Shown here: positions 52,609 through 62,364 of the stretch, one piece after another
Layout of the letters: every line of letters begins with the position of its first letter
Numbering within the stretch: the first letter of the stretch is position 1
Assembly: GCF_004522215.1 (NCBI RefSeq)
Contig: NZ_SDLR01000002.1
Span: forward strand, 124,001 to 188,000
Direction of reading: 5' to 3'
Source of the DNA: Ammoniphilus sp. YIM 78166
Lineage (GTDB): Bacteria; Bacillota; Bacilli; Aneurinibacillales; RAOX-1
Length of the DNA stretch: 64,000 bases
Made by a program: the position numbers and the translations under genes
The notes under the pieces: generated by a model
What the model was told of the DNA's origin: nothing
The model's database searches: none
What the model saw: the letters and a program-made list of their open reading frames with translations, nothing else

Positions 52609-53769
52609 ATGAAAGAGCCTTTGTATATTGTGTCCCAAGAAGATTGGTCCCTGCACCGCAAAGGCTATCAGGATCAGGTAAGACATCAGGAGAAGGTAAA
52701 GGAAGCCATTAAGCAGAATCTGCCCGACTTGGTGAGCGAGGAGAGCATCATCATGTCAGATGGCAAGGATGTTGTGAAAATTCCGATTCGTTCCCTGGAT
52801 GAATACCGTTTCCGTTATAATTACAATAAAAATAAGCAGGTTGGCCAAGGGAAGGGAAACTCCAAAGTGGGCGACGTTGTCGCCCGCGATGGAGAACCCG
52901 CCCAAGGCGCTGGTAAAGGCCAAGGAGCCGGTGACCAACCAGGTCAAGACTACTACGAAGCGGAAATATCTGTGGAAGAACTAGAGGAAATGCTGTTTGC
53001 GGAGATGGAATTACCGAACCTGAAGCAAAAGGACCAACAAAATATTACGGTAACGGATATTGAGTTTAACGACATTCGGAAAAAAGGCTTGATGGGTAAT
53101 ATTGATAAGAAGCGAACGATTCTCGAAGCGATCAAACGAACGGCGATCACGGGAAAAGCGAAGCTCCAAGGAATTACCAATGATGATCTTCGTTTTAAGA
53201 CATGGGATGAGGTAAAAAAGCCCCGTTCTAATGCCCTAGTAATCGCGATGATGGATACGAGCGGTTCCATGGGAATCTTCGAGAAATATATTGCCCGAAG
53301 CTTTTTCTTCTGGATGACACGTTTTCTGCGAACCAAGTATGAGAAGGTTGAGATTGTATTTATTGCCCATCATACGGAGGCTAAGGAAGTAACGGAAGAA
53401 GCCTTCTTCTCGAAGGGAGAAAGCGGCGGTACCATTTGCTCGTCTGCTTATCGGAAAGCGTTGGAGATTATCGATACGCGCTATCCACCGTCTCAGTATA
53501 ATATCTATCCGTTTCACTTCTCAGACGGTGATAATCTAACATCCGATAATGAACGCTGCGTGAAGCTCGTGGGTGAACTCATGAAGCGCTCCAATATGTT
53601 TGGCTATGGGGAAGTGAATCAGTATAATCGCCATTCTACGCTGATGTCTGCCTACAAACATATTAATGACCCGAAGTTTAAATTCTGCGTCATTCGGGAA
53701 AAAGGAGAGGTGTACAAAGCTCTTACCTCTTTTTTCAAGAAGCAAGAACAGACAGCAACAACCTTCTAA
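52609..53769 (+). CDS. yhbH: YhbH/DUF444 sporulation protein (von Willebrand A-like)
   Basis: A 386-residue DUF444 protein, partner of PrkA in many bacteria (YeaH/YeaG). The MIDAS-like motif MMDTSGSMG is near 213-221, with the later GGT and SDG(D) elements for metal binding. The middle region (residues 75-115) is a low-complexity Gly/Gln linker. TAGGAGGAAT precedes the ATG. Co-transcribed with prkA. The function in sporulation is not defined at molecular level. Confidence 0.93.
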   Translation: MKEPLYIVSQEDWSLHRKGYQDQVRHQEKVKEAIKQNLPDLVSEESIIMSDGKDVVKIPIRSLDEYRFRYNYNKNKQVGQGKGNSKVGDVVARDGEPAQGAGKGQGAGDQPGQDYYEAEISVEELEEMLFAEMELPNLKQKDQQNITVTDIEFNDIRKKGLMGNIDKKRTILEAIKRTAITGKAKLQGITNDDLRFKTWDEVKKPRSNALVIAMMDTSGSMGIFEKYIARSFFFWMTRFLRTKYEKVEIVFIAHHTEAKEVTEEAFFSKGESGGTICSSAYRKALEIIDTRYPPSQYNIYPFHFSDGDNLTSDNERCVKLVGELMKRSNMFGYGEVNQYNRHSTLMSAYKHINDPKFKFCVIREKGEVYKALTSFFKKQEQTATTF

Positions 53770-53776
53770 AGAAGAA

Positions 53777-53815
53777 AAGTACAAAGTCCCTTAAGGGTTC
53801 TTTGTACTTTTTTTT
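53777..53815 (+). terminator. Terminator of prkA-yhbH
   Basis: AAAGTACAAAG-N12-CTTTGTACTTT followed by T5. Confidence 0.88.
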
Positions 53816-54240
53816 CATTGAGCCTTACTACGAAGGCCGCTATAGAAATGTTGGATCAACGGGAACAGAAAATACTCTTCTTTAAACATATGCTCTAACT
53901 GATGACTAATGAGACTCTCAACCGTATCGTTGTCCCACTCCGGGGTTTGCACAGAAGCGAGGAGTGAAGCCAGTTCACTTTGAAGTTGCTGGTGTTCTTT
54001 TAAGATGAACCCGGCAATCTCTTGTTCATTAGGATGGTACATGCCTTCTAGTAGGGGAACCAATATTTCTTCTTCCTGCTTCATATGATCTTTCGCAAGG
54101 TTTAACAAGGTGAAGAGAAGCTCCCTTATTTTGATAGGCGAAGCCGTTTCTTTTGTGTTATCTATCTTCTTGGAGATGGCGCGAAGCTCTTTATGTTGCT
54201 GGACCAAAAGTGATAATCGATCTTTTATGTTGTGTTCCAT
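53815..54240 (-). CDS. Hemerythrin-domain protein
   Basis: A 141-residue four-helix protein with hemerythrin-type His/Glu residues: QQHKEL near 18-23, HMKQEEEIL near 54-62, KEHQQL near 82-87, and HQLEHMFKEEYFLFPL near 111-126. Such proteins bind a non-haem diiron centre and may sense or store O2 or react with peroxide/NO. GGGAGGG precedes ATG 54240; the longer frame starts seven codons earlier and is less likely. It sits between yhbH and spoVR on the opposite strand. Confidence 0.85.
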   Translation of the reverse strand: MEHNIKDRLSLLVQQHKELRAISKKIDNTKETASPIKIRELLFTLLNLAKDHMKQEEEILVPLLEGMYHPNEQEIAGFILKEHQQLQSELASLLASVQTPEWDNDTVESLISHQLEHMFKEEYFLFPLIQHFYSGLRSKAQ

Positions 54241-54404
54241 TCTTATTTTCCCTCCCCTCAAGTCTATTGTAGAATCGCGAAGCGCATTTAGCTGTGAATA
54301 AACTCACAGAACTTATCCTGCCTTGTCATAAAGAGTATTTTCATCCTCATATAGTAAGGAAAGAGGACTTCTAGCGATTTGTCTAATAAGGTGAGGTGGA
54401 AAAT

Positions 54405-55838
54405 ATGACGCCAGAGGAGAAAAAGCAACTTGAACGAGCTATCGATGAAATTACGGAAATTGCCAAAGGTTTTGGATTAGACTTCTTCCCCATGCGTTAT
54501 GAGATTTGTCCAGCGGATATCATATACACTTTCGGTGCCTATGGAATGCCTACTCGTTTCTCTCACTGGAGCTTTGGTAAGTCCTTTCACAGGATGAAGC
54601 TTCAGTATGACCTGGGCTTGAGCAAGATTTATGAGCTTGTTATCAATTCGAATCCTTGCTATGCGTTTCTTCTTGACGGAAATACTCTTATCCAGAATAA
54701 GCTCATTGTGGCTCACGTTCTTGGGCATTGTGACTTCTTTAAGAATAACATCCGCTTTTCTAACACGAACCGAGACATGGTAGAAAGCATGTCCGCGAGT
54801 GCAGAACGAATCCGTCAGTATGAGATTCTGCATGGAAAAGAAGAAGTGGAACATTTTATCGATGCCGTATTAGCTATTCAGGAACATATTGACCCGAGCT
54901 TGTATACTTCCAAATTAAGATGGAGCCGGCATGTAGGAAAAGAACAGCCAGGTTCTACATCCACTTACCGCAATCCATACGATGATTTATGGGGATTGGA
55001 CGCTGAAGAAAAGGCGAAGAGGAAAGCAGCAGAGGAAGCAGAGCCTGTGCAAGAAAGGTTTCCGCCAGAGCCAGAGAAGGATATTCTGCTCTTCATTGAA
55101 GAGTATGGACACTATCTAAAAGAGTGGCAGCGCGACATCCTGACGATCATGCGAAATGAAATGCTTTATTTTTGGCCGCAGCTCGAAACCAAGATCATGA
55201 ATGAGGGCTGGGCATCGTACTGGCATCAACGAATTATTCGTGAAATGGAGCTCACAGAGTCTGAAACGGTAGAGTTCGCAAAACTTAATGCAGGGGTGGT
55301 GCAGCCTTCGACGACGAGCATCAATCCCTACTACCTGGGACTAAAGATGTTTGAGTACATTGAACAAAAGTGGGATAACCCAACGGAGGAAGAACAAAAG
55401 AAATTTGGACGTAAAAAAGGAGAAGGTCGAAAGAAAATGTTCGAAGTAAGAGAGCTAGATTCAGATATCTCTTTCCTTCGAAACTACTTGACGAAAGAAT
55501 TAGTCGAAGAACTGGATATGTATGTATTCGCTAAACAAGGAAATGATTGGACCATAACCGATAAAACATGGGAGATTGTTCGCGACCAGCTGGTAAGCTC
55601 GCGGGTGAATGGAGGATTTCCTTATTTGACCGTGGAAAATGGAGATTACTTAAAGAATGGGGAGCTTTATCTCCGCCATCACTTCGAGGGAATGGAGCTC
55701 GATATCAAATATGTAGAAAAGACCTTGCCCTACGTGTACGCTCTATGGGGGAAAACGGTCCACTTGGAATCAAAGGTAGAGGACCGGCAAGTTTTATTTA
55801 GTCATGATGGGAAGAAAACTCACCGCAGATTTTTGTAA
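54405..55838 (+). CDS. spoVR: SpoVR family protein
   Basis: A 477-residue protein of the SpoVR/YcgB family, involved in spore cortex formation; its chemical function is unknown. Family landmarks include [12 protein letters not shown] near 105-116, [13 protein letters not shown] near 265-277 and [14 protein letters not shown] near 309-322. The AGGTGAGGTGG site favours ATG 54405 over the GTG three codons earlier. prkA-yhbH-spoVR is a known conserved trio; here the hemerythrin gene interrupts it. Confidence 0.95.
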   Translation: MTPEEKKQLERAIDEITEIAKGFGLDFFPMRYEICPADIIYTFGAYGMPTRFSHWSFGKSFHRMKLQYDLGLSKIYELVINSNPCYAFLLDGNTLIQNKLIVAHVLGHCDFFKNNIRFSNTNRDMVESMSASAERIRQYEILHGKEEVEHFIDAVLAIQEHIDPSLYTSKLRWSRHVGKEQPGSTSTYRNPYDDLWGLDAEEKAKRKAAEEAEPVQERFPPEPEKDILLFIEEYGHYLKEWQRDILTIMRNEMLYFWPQLETKIMNEGWASYWHQRIIREMELTESETVEFAKLNAGVVQPSTTSINPYYLGLKMFEYIEQKWDNPTEEEQKKFGRKKGEGRKKMFEVRELDSDISFLRNYLTKELVEELDMYVFAKQGNDWTITDKTWEIVRDQLVSSRVNGGFPYLTVENGDYLKNGELYLRHHFEGMELDIKYVEKTLPYVYALWGKTVHLESKVEDRQVLFSHDGKKTHRRFL

Positions 55839-55848
55839 GAGCAGGAAG

Positions 55849-55877
55849 AAGGAGCCAGTTGACCCGGCTCCTTTTTT
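55849..55877 (+). terminator. Terminator of spoVR
   Basis: AAGGAGCC-N9-GGCTCCTT followed by T4. Confidence 0.85.
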
Positions 55878-55923
55878 CGTTGATACTAAAATTACGATAT
55901 GCGTTTGAAAGAGGATGTTAAAC

Positions 55924-56505
55924 ATGATACTTTGGGATGCCGAAAACCAGCAACTCATGACGCCGCTATGCCGAAACTGCCCTGAAGACTATTTTGCTCC
56001 TTATCGTCCTCATTTTGAACATGTAGGGTGCTGCAGCTATAGTCCGGTATTTTCGTTATATGAGCTTTGGAAAATGGTTAGCTCAGGTCATCGAGAATTT
56101 TTTATAAACAATATATATCGTAATCCGAACAGAACAGTGAAGGAGTACAGTGTGGTGGTTCACGCACATGTTCATCCGGAATTTGAGCTCTATACCAAAG
56201 AATGCGACTGGCGAGACGCGGAGGAGGAGTTCAAACTTTCTTTTTCCATTTGCCAATTTTTTGTGAAAGGAAAAGGATGTGGGTTAGATCCTCGCTTTAA
56301 AAATGGAACCTGTCGTTCCTTTATTTGTTCTGCGGTTGAGGAACGCCTGGATCAAAAGGGAAGGGTGCTGCTTCAAGACTCTGCCCGTCAAATCCGCTAT
56401 GAAGTGGAAACATTCAACCAAGTCCACCAGGACGCATTAAGTAAAAAAGGCTGGAATCTCATCGATCATCTTCCCCAGGTTCTGGATTACCTCGAGCAGC
56501 TCTAA
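55924..56505 (+). CDS. Cysteine-rich hypothetical protein
   Basis: A 193-residue protein with nine Cys, including CRNC at 16-19 and an adjacent CC pair at 36-37, and further single Cys in the second half (CDW, ICQF, KGCGL, GTCRSF, FICSA). The pattern could hold Zn or an iron-sulfur cluster. GAAAGAGG favours ATG 55924 over the ATG three codons earlier. Its stop codon overlaps the stop of the convergent YheC-type gene, so there is no room for a terminator. I do not recognise the family with certainty. Confidence 0.6.
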   Translation: MILWDAENQQLMTPLCRNCPEDYFAPYRPHFEHVGCCSYSPVFSLYELWKMVSSGHREFFINNIYRNPNRTVKEYSVVVHAHVHPEFELYTKECDWRDAEEEFKLSFSICQFFVKGKGCGLDPRFKNGTCRSFICSAVEERLDQKGRVLLQDSARQIRYEVETFNQVHQDALSKKGWNLIDHLPQVLDYLEQL

Positions 56506-57584
56506 AGCTGATGGTTGTCAAACAGATAACGGGCATACTCTACGGGACGGCGGACGGCCTTGCGATAGGTTTCAACATCCCCCATCTTGTGGAAAATATC
56601 TCTGCCAGGCTTGTTGTTAATCTCGATAATCCAAACCTTTCCTTCCTTGTCAATCCCTAAGTCAATGCCGAGCTCTGTAAGTCGGCCAAATTTTCCTTCT
56701 AAGATCTGAGCTGCTTGAAGGCCTAATTGATGACACTCCTCAAATACTTCCTGACATTTGGAGGGAGAAAGGTACCTTTTTAAGAACAGCTCTGGCTTGA
56801 CGGCCTTTCCCCCGCCATGCAGGTTGGAAGTTGCACTGTCTTTCCCTCCGATTTTGCCGCCCAGACCGGTAACCTCCCAACTTCCATTCCCATTTTTTTG
56901 TACAAGTAAACGAAAATCCGTGACGAGACCAGGCTCCCATTGGAGGTTTAATCCTTGTTGTACGATATAGTTTGAGTTTTTCGTCCAACTCGCAATAAAG
57001 GAAGACAAAGCGGCAAGGGACGAAAATGACTTTTTGATTTTGTTTCTTCGATGATCTCTGCCTACGGCGAGGAAATGTTGAGCCACCTTGCGTGTGACCG
57101 ATAAAATTCCTTTTCCGCCCGTTCCGTTTACGGGTTTAATATAGATCATGGGATATTTGCTAAGCATGCGGAGTGCTGCTTTCGGACTATCCATAGGAGC
57201 CGTTTCCGGCAACCACTTCGCTATTTGAGGTTGAGTGTTAAGGAAGCGATGTAGATTCCATTTATGAGCGAGACGAGAGTTTAAGAAGGGGAGCGGGGTG
57301 CGACTCCGAAAGTGAACAAATTTCCTGAATGCTTCAGGTTTCATATTCCGAAATCGGTCATAGACAATGTCAGGACGATTGCATATCTTTGAGATCCAAC
57401 CCTTCCCTTTCTCATAGACCAAAGCACGGATCTGTCCCGAGCGCAATTGATCCTGCGGAGCAAATAGGAGAACCTCGGTATTTAATTTTCCAGCTTCCTG
57501 GGCAAGGTGCGTAAAAAAGGTGATTTCCTCGATGTATCGACCGTTTCTCCAGGTAAGAATGCCTAGTCTCATGTTCGTTGCCAT
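56502..57584 (-). CDS. YheC/YheD-type endospore coat-associated ATP-grasp protein, copy 1
   Basis: A 360-residue ATP-grasp protein, the shortest of four paralogues in this operon; it lacks the extra N-terminal domain and begins at MATNMRLGILTW. Key segments are IYIKPVNGTGGKGI near 146-159 (ATP loop), the FRLLVQKNG region near 220 and LTELGIDLGIDKEGKVWIIEIN near 305-326 (Mg site). Relatives are found on the spore coat in Bacillus. What bond it forms is unknown. It is last in the operon, two bases after the GNAT gene. Confidence 0.85.
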   Translation of the reverse strand: MATNMRLGILTWRNGRYIEEITFFTHLAQEAGKLNTEVLLFAPQDQLRSGQIRALVYEKGKGWISKICNRPDIVYDRFRNMKPEAFRKFVHFRSRTPLPFLNSRLAHKWNLHRFLNTQPQIAKWLPETAPMDSPKAALRMLSKYPMIYIKPVNGTGGKGILSVTRKVAQHFLAVGRDHRRNKIKKSFSSLAALSSFIASWTKNSNYIVQQGLNLQWEPGLVTDFRLLVQKNGNGSWEVTGLGGKIGGKDSATSNLHGGGKAVKPELFLKRYLSPSKCQEVFEECHQLGLQAAQILEGKFGRLTELGIDLGIDKEGKVWIIEINNKPGRDIFHKMGDVETYRKAVRRPVEYARYLFDNHQL

Positions 57585-57585
57585 T

Positions 57586-58047
57586 TTAATTCACATCATC
57601 TTTCCGCCAGTTTCCTAATCCAAGACATAGAGTATGCTTGCCTGTTGGACCGGTTACGACCTTAAAGCCCACCATGCCCATTGCAAAGCACATTTTTAAG
57701 CTGGGAATATTATCCAATGCAACCTTCCCGTATACTTTGTCAATTCGTTTCATTAATTCTTGAATTAAAGCTACACCAATCCCGTTTTCACGGTAGAGCT
57801 TATGAACCAGAACAAAAGCCTCTTTCCTGCCATAATCGGCTGTGGCCAGAAGCCCTACAATCTTTTTATCCTCAATAGCTATCAGCAGGACGGTACCTGG
57901 CTCCTGGAGGTCTTGTGGGGACACTTCTTTCATCCATTGGAAGCCTTGTTTGGTTATTCTTCGATCCCCGTGTCCAGCTCTGATAAAATCTATCATTCTT
58001 TGGCGGAGCTTCGTTAGGGTCTCTGCTGTAATTTGCTTAACTTCCAT
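57586..58047 (-). CDS. GNAT-family N-acetyltransferase in the YheCD operon
   Basis: A 153-residue acetyltransferase with an acetyl-CoA pocket at VHKLYRENGIGVALIQEL near 80-97 and a GNAT beta-bulge (FVLV) before it. It overlaps the end of the upstream YheD-type gene by 11 bases and is two bases from the next YheC gene, so it is co-translated with the ATP-grasp set. It probably modifies the same substrate or product; this is inference. Confidence 0.8.
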   Translation of the reverse strand: MEVKQITAETLTKLRQRMIDFIRAGHGDRRITKQGFQWMKEVSPQDLQEPGTVLLIAIEDKKIVGLLATADYGRKEAFVLVHKLYRENGIGVALIQELMKRIDKVYGKVALDNIPSLKMCFAMGMVGFKVVTGPTGKHTLCLGLGNWRKDDVN

Positions 58048-59350
58048 TCAATAGGCCCCCCTTTGCGGCTGGAAATTGGGAAAGGTATTGTCCGTATTGG
58101 ATAATTCTTTCGAGGGAGGTTTGACGGATATGCGGTTCGTCAAATTTCATGGGCTTGGCGTTGGCTTCAAAGAACCACAGTTTTCCATCTCTGGTCAGGC
58201 CTAGATCCATGGAAAACTCTCCTAGTGACGGGAAGTTGTCTTCAAGGGCGTGAGCTAATTCCAATACGGTTGTTTGCAGTCGTTTCATGAAGGTGCTGTA
58301 GGCAGTTGAACTCATTAGCTTGCCTAACACCACCTCGGGTGCGGCGATGGACCCTCCTCTAGGAACGTGGGTCGTGATGCCGTTCTTGCCGGCTACACGA
58401 ATACCTACCCCTGTGGGCTTCCACGTCCCAGAGCCATCCTTCTGCACAAGCACGCGAATATCAAAGGGGCGTCCTTTATAGGTAAGGAGAGTAATGCCCT
58501 CCTGAACCACATAACCGATGGGAACGATGCTTTTCAGCTCATTCCATAAGGAGGTCGTGTTGCTAAAGCTCTTTGTGAGTAGCCTAGAACCTTCACGTTC
58601 CTTCAGGATATGCTGCCCAGCTTTGTTTTCCAATCGCATGATTCCTTGGCCCGCTTTTCCCGAGATCGGTTTGAGGTAGATAAGCGCATGCTTCGTAACC
58701 ATATCCGTAAGGTCTTTGGCGGTCAGGAGTTTTTTAGACTCGGGAATGTAGCTCGCTACTCGTTCATGCTGGCCTAACGATTCGTAAAGGCTCCACTTGT
58801 TGAAAAAATGACGGTTATACAGCCTCAGTCCAGGGATGGCTTGCAACTTTTGTAGTGTCTTCTGAACTTGAGTTTTCATTTCATCCTCACGGTATGGAAT
58901 TCGATTATAAACCACATTAGGCAGAGGGAAGTCCGGTACGCGCGTCCATCCAGACTTCCCATTAGGCAGAAAGGCGCTCGTGGTTTTTTTCGTCCAATCG
59001 ATATCCTCCACAGCCATGACATAAACGAGGGCACCAAGCTTACGGCCTGTGTTGATGATATCAATATAATTACTTTGATTCCCTTTAAAGCCTGATCCGC
59101 GTCTGACTGTTAGTATTCCGATAAGTGGCCCCACGGTTAAGGAGCCTAGATTTTTTTTTACCAGGACCCGGGTGGAGAAGGTACCCGGAAGCGGCGCAGA
59201 TGAGCTGACTGATACCGAACGGGTAGTTTCTTCTGCTCCAAGCTGAATCGATTGTTCCTTGCTGCTAAGTTGTTCTGAACCTTTACTATGGAGCGTCCAT
59301 TGCTGTGTTGCAGGTCGTATAGAAAGAATAGCAGATCTGGTTATAGACAT
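58037..59350 (-). CDS. YheC/YheD-type ATP-grasp protein, copy 2
   Basis: A 437-residue member with an N-terminal extra domain (about 1-75) and an ATP-grasp part (about 75-430). Landmarks are IYLKPISGKAGQGIMRLE (ATP loop), YVVQEGI, FDIRVLVQKDGSG, and LGEFSMDLGLTRDGKLWFFEAN (Mg site). AAAAGGAGCG precedes the ATG, 14 bases after copy 3's stop. Likely a coat-associated protein of the spore. Confidence 0.85.
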   Translation of the reverse strand: MSITRSAILSIRPATQQWTLHSKGSEQLSSKEQSIQLGAEETTRSVSVSSSAPLPGTFSTRVLVKKNLGSLTVGPLIGILTVRRGSGFKGNQSNYIDIINTGRKLGALVYVMAVEDIDWTKKTTSAFLPNGKSGWTRVPDFPLPNVVYNRIPYREDEMKTQVQKTLQKLQAIPGLRLYNRHFFNKWSLYESLGQHERVASYIPESKKLLTAKDLTDMVTKHALIYLKPISGKAGQGIMRLENKAGQHILKEREGSRLLTKSFSNTTSLWNELKSIVPIGYVVQEGITLLTYKGRPFDIRVLVQKDGSGTWKPTGVGIRVAGKNGITTHVPRGGSIAAPEVVLGKLMSSTAYSTFMKRLQTTVLELAHALEDNFPSLGEFSMDLGLTRDGKLWFFEANAKPMKFDEPHIRQTSLERIIQYGQYLSQFPAAKGGLLNGS

Positions 59351-59364
59351 AAGCTACGCTCCTT

Positions 59365-60735
59365 TTAATTAAAATTTGCCAAGTATCGGCTATAATCGAG
59401 AATAAGGTGAACCGACTTTCGATCGGCTTCCCTAAGGCTGCTATGCTTGAAAATGGATCTGCCGGGACGAGAGTTTGCCTCAAACATCCAAATATGTCCC
59501 CGCTCGTCGATTCCTATGTCAAATCCTAGCTCTCCGATGTTTTGCCCTACTCGGGATTCGATCACCTGGGCTAATTGTACCGAGGTTTCCTTGAGCTTTT
59601 TTTCCATGATCGGACCTTCACTTTGGAACACATGTTTAAGCAGATCTTCTCCTAATACGACCGTACCACCTGTGCGAACATGGGTGGTTACACTGCCTTT
59701 ACCTGCGATCTTAGCTGCGATAGCGGCTACTACCCACTGATTTTCATGGTTCTTATGAGCATGCACTCTAAAGTCAAGGGGCCTGCCGTTGTGCTTAATC
59801 AAGGAAATCCCTTGCTGCACAAGATAGCTGTTTAGACGAGATTTGGGAATATGCTGCTGGAGAAGGGATGCAAGGGTACTGTACTTTTGCTGAATAATGT
59901 TTTTTCGATTATTGTAGGTAACGAAATACCCTATACGCGGCTGATACTCAAGTTTCAGGATCCCGAGTCCTAGACTCCCGCCAACAGGCTTCAGGTAAAC
60001 CATTTTATGCTTCTGCAGCATGCTTTGGACCTTTGCAACCGTAGGGGAAACATATGTTTCTGGAATATGCTGGCTGGCAAAAGGATGATCTTGGATTTGC
60101 TGGTGAATGGACCATTTATTGAAAAAGGTAGGGTTAAACATCTTAGCATCGGTTAAGCGTTCAAGTCTGGTTTTAAAACCTTGAACCGTAGGCGATTTCT
60201 CGGAGTAGCGGTCAGGGATGCGGTTATAGACCACGTCTGGGAGCGGAATAAGGGCTTTCCTCCACATGGTGCCGCCTGGTCCTTCTTGTAGGAAGATGCC
60301 CCGAACGGTCTTATCTTCCCAATTCACGTCTGACGGAGTAAAAAGGTAGTAATATAAACCTTCTCCTCGTTGTCCTGATAACAGACTTTTAAAGAAAGGA
60401 GCTCGTTTGCTGATTAACTGATTGTTGGCTAGGGAAATTCCTGTCGTGAGGATTCCGACAACAGGCCCGATCCGCAAAGTGTCTTCTTCGAGCTTCACAT
60501 GGAGTTGGCCGCCAAAAGGGAGAACGAGATCTTTGCTTAGCCCAGGAGGGATCCAGATCTCGTTTGTGCCCTTTTTTGCCTTAAATAAAGGAGTCCAGAC
60601 TCGTTTTTGCCCAAGCTGAACTTCAATTTGATTTTTGGCTTCTATGCCAAGTTCTTTACATAAGTCATGGGAAATAATAATCCCATTATATTTATTAGTC
60701 TGCAGCAATTGGATTCGTACTCGTTTCGACTCCAT
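59365..60735 (-). CDS. YheC/YheD-type ATP-grasp protein, copy 3
   Basis: A 456-residue member. The N-terminal 100 residues form a beta-rich domain seen in YheD; the ATP-grasp part shows VYLKPVGGSLGLGILKLE, YLVQQGISL, LDFRVHAHKN and IGELGFDIGIDERGHIWMFEAN. AGGAGGGTAAGAG gives the start. It is the second gene after copy 4 in the operon. Paralogues 2-4 share the domain plan but have diverged widely. Confidence 0.85.
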   Translation of the reverse strand: MESKRVRIQLLQTNKYNGIIISHDLCKELGIEAKNQIEVQLGQKRVWTPLFKAKKGTNEIWIPPGLSKDLVLPFGGQLHVKLEEDTLRIGPVVGILTTGISLANNQLISKRAPFFKSLLSGQRGEGLYYYLFTPSDVNWEDKTVRGIFLQEGPGGTMWRKALIPLPDVVYNRIPDRYSEKSPTVQGFKTRLERLTDAKMFNPTFFNKWSIHQQIQDHPFASQHIPETYVSPTVAKVQSMLQKHKMVYLKPVGGSLGLGILKLEYQPRIGYFVTYNNRKNIIQQKYSTLASLLQQHIPKSRLNSYLVQQGISLIKHNGRPLDFRVHAHKNHENQWVVAAIAAKIAGKGSVTTHVRTGGTVVLGEDLLKHVFQSEGPIMEKKLKETSVQLAQVIESRVGQNIGELGFDIGIDERGHIWMFEANSRPGRSIFKHSSLREADRKSVHLILDYSRYLANFN

Positions 60736-60811
60736 CTCTTACCCTCCTATTGGGATTGCATGAGATATTTCGCCAGGACGGCTTCTTTTTCTCGAAGCTG
60801 ATCTTGAGGAT

Positions 60812-62242
60812 CTACCTTTTTCTTTTCTTCTGCGTTTTCCGCAAGGAAACCGGTATATATCCGCTGGATTTTCCAGGCTCTTCAAAAAGGTAAATCGCAT
60901 ACTCTAATAGTTTTTTTACCGAGGGGCGCGTCTTTTTTTGTTCAGTTAAAATTTGCTTGTCATTTTTAGAGGGCTTTGCATTAATTTCTAGGAGCCAGAT
61001 CCTGCCTTGCGTATCTACGGCTAAGTCAATGCCTAGCTCAGCAAAATGTCCTTGCATGGACGCTTCCATGCTGTTTGCAAGAAGGATGGATACCTTTTCC
61101 AACTGACTCTTCGTGGGACGTTCTCCATGCCAAGGAGAGGCACTACGCAAGGCTTTGGTGACAGGTACAATCGTTCCGCCGCGTGCTAGATTGGAAACGA
61201 TGCTCCGGTTTTGCCCAATGCGGCCTACAATCGAGGTGACAGCCCATTTTCCTGATGAGTCCTTCTGGGCAAGGGACCTGAAATCCAAAGGATTTCCTCC
61301 GACTTTGACCAGATTTAAACCTTGTTGAACCAAGTAAGAAATTCTCGATATTTTTGGAGAGAGATACTTGTAGAGACCAGAAAGCGTGGAAAATTCCTTT
61401 TTGACGCTCCCGCTCATCGTGGAATAATGAGAGGAGTAGCGGTTGCCATTTCGGGTGATTCGGTAGATGCCAATGCCTAAGCTGCCGTTCGCAGGTTTCA
61501 AGTAAACCTGCGGGAATCGCTCTAGAGCATCCTTAATTGAATTGAAGCCTTTGTGCATCTGTGTGTAAGGAAGATATGGAGAGGCTTCTCTTATACTGCT
61601 AAGGGCTTCGTGAACCTGCCATTTGTTTAGAAAATGCTCATTAAAGAAGGAAACCCCATTCTTCTTCAAATTCTTAATCCAATCTTGAGCACCGAAACGA
61701 TTTTCGTCTTTTCTCGAGCCTAGTCGGTTATAAATGGTATCAGGAAAAGGCAATACCCTTTGGACCCATTTACCGTCTACCCATCTCCAGCCTTTCACCG
61801 TTTGATTTTCACGGTCCAGATCGTTTAATGTAAAGATGAAGGCAAGAATCCCTTTGGATTTGGCTCCTTGAACCACTTCCTTGCAGAAAGAAGAAGTAGA
61901 GCCAAACATGCCTTCTGGCGATCTATATAGCTTGGAAATGAGAACGCCAAAAACAGGGCCGAGATAGATTTTACGAGTTTTATTGTCGTAACGGATGTTC
62001 AATTGAATTCCATCTGGGACATGCAACTGTTCTGCTACATCTTTTCGGATGCGAATAAGAGAGCCGTTACTGGTAAAGGTCTGTACTTGACAAGAAACAG
62101 TTTTTTGTCCCACTTGAAGAGAAATAGGGGAACGCAGAGGGATTTGCAGAGATTGCTGGATCTTAGGGCTAATTTGCAACTGACTCCCCGAAGGGAAGTC
62201 CGACATCTCGTCTACCTGTATTCCCACGCAAATATGAGACAT
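60812..62242 (-). CDS. YheC/YheD-type ATP-grasp protein, copy 4
   Basis: A 476-residue member, first gene of the operon. It has the N-terminal domain and the ATP-grasp motifs VYLKPANGSLGIGIYRIT, YLVQQGLNLV, LDFRSLAQKD and FAELGIDLAVDTQGRIWLLEIN. ATG 62242 after GGGAAGGGGAA is chosen; the longer frame runs through the promoter region and into the start of the yheB leader. The tail is Lys/Arg-rich (KTQKKRKR). A sigma-E/K-like promoter lies upstream. Confidence 0.85.
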   Translation of the reverse strand: MSHICVGIQVDEMSDFPSGSQLQISPKIQQSLQIPLRSPISLQVGQKTVSCQVQTFTSNGSLIRIRKDVAEQLHVPDGIQLNIRYDNKTRKIYLGPVFGVLISKLYRSPEGMFGSTSSFCKEVVQGAKSKGILAFIFTLNDLDRENQTVKGWRWVDGKWVQRVLPFPDTIYNRLGSRKDENRFGAQDWIKNLKKNGVSFFNEHFLNKWQVHEALSSIREASPYLPYTQMHKGFNSIKDALERFPQVYLKPANGSLGIGIYRITRNGNRYSSHYSTMSGSVKKEFSTLSGLYKYLSPKISRISYLVQQGLNLVKVGGNPLDFRSLAQKDSSGKWAVTSIVGRIGQNRSIVSNLARGGTIVPVTKALRSASPWHGERPTKSQLEKVSILLANSMEASMQGHFAELGIDLAVDTQGRIWLLEINAKPSKNDKQILTEQKKTRPSVKKLLEYAIYLFEEPGKSSGYIPVSLRKTQKKRKR

Positions 62243-62277
62243 GCATATTCCCCTTCCCAATAGGCTTTCAATTACTG

Positions 62278-62305
62278 TATAGTATGAGGGCATCCTTGCC
62301 TTTGT
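62278..62305 (-). promoter_or_regulatory. Sigma-E/sigma-K-like sporulation promoter of the YheCD operon
   Basis: Minus strand: an AC at 62304-62305, 17-bp spacer, CATACTATA (62278-62286), close to CATAC-x-x-T (sigma-E) and CATA-x3-TA (sigma-K). It lies about 36 bases upstream of the ATG of copy 4. Confidence 0.5.
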
Positions 62306-62364
62306 GAAAATAGTAGGCTCTAGGGAAAGAGGACAATAAACAATAAAAAGGAGCTGAGCAACCT

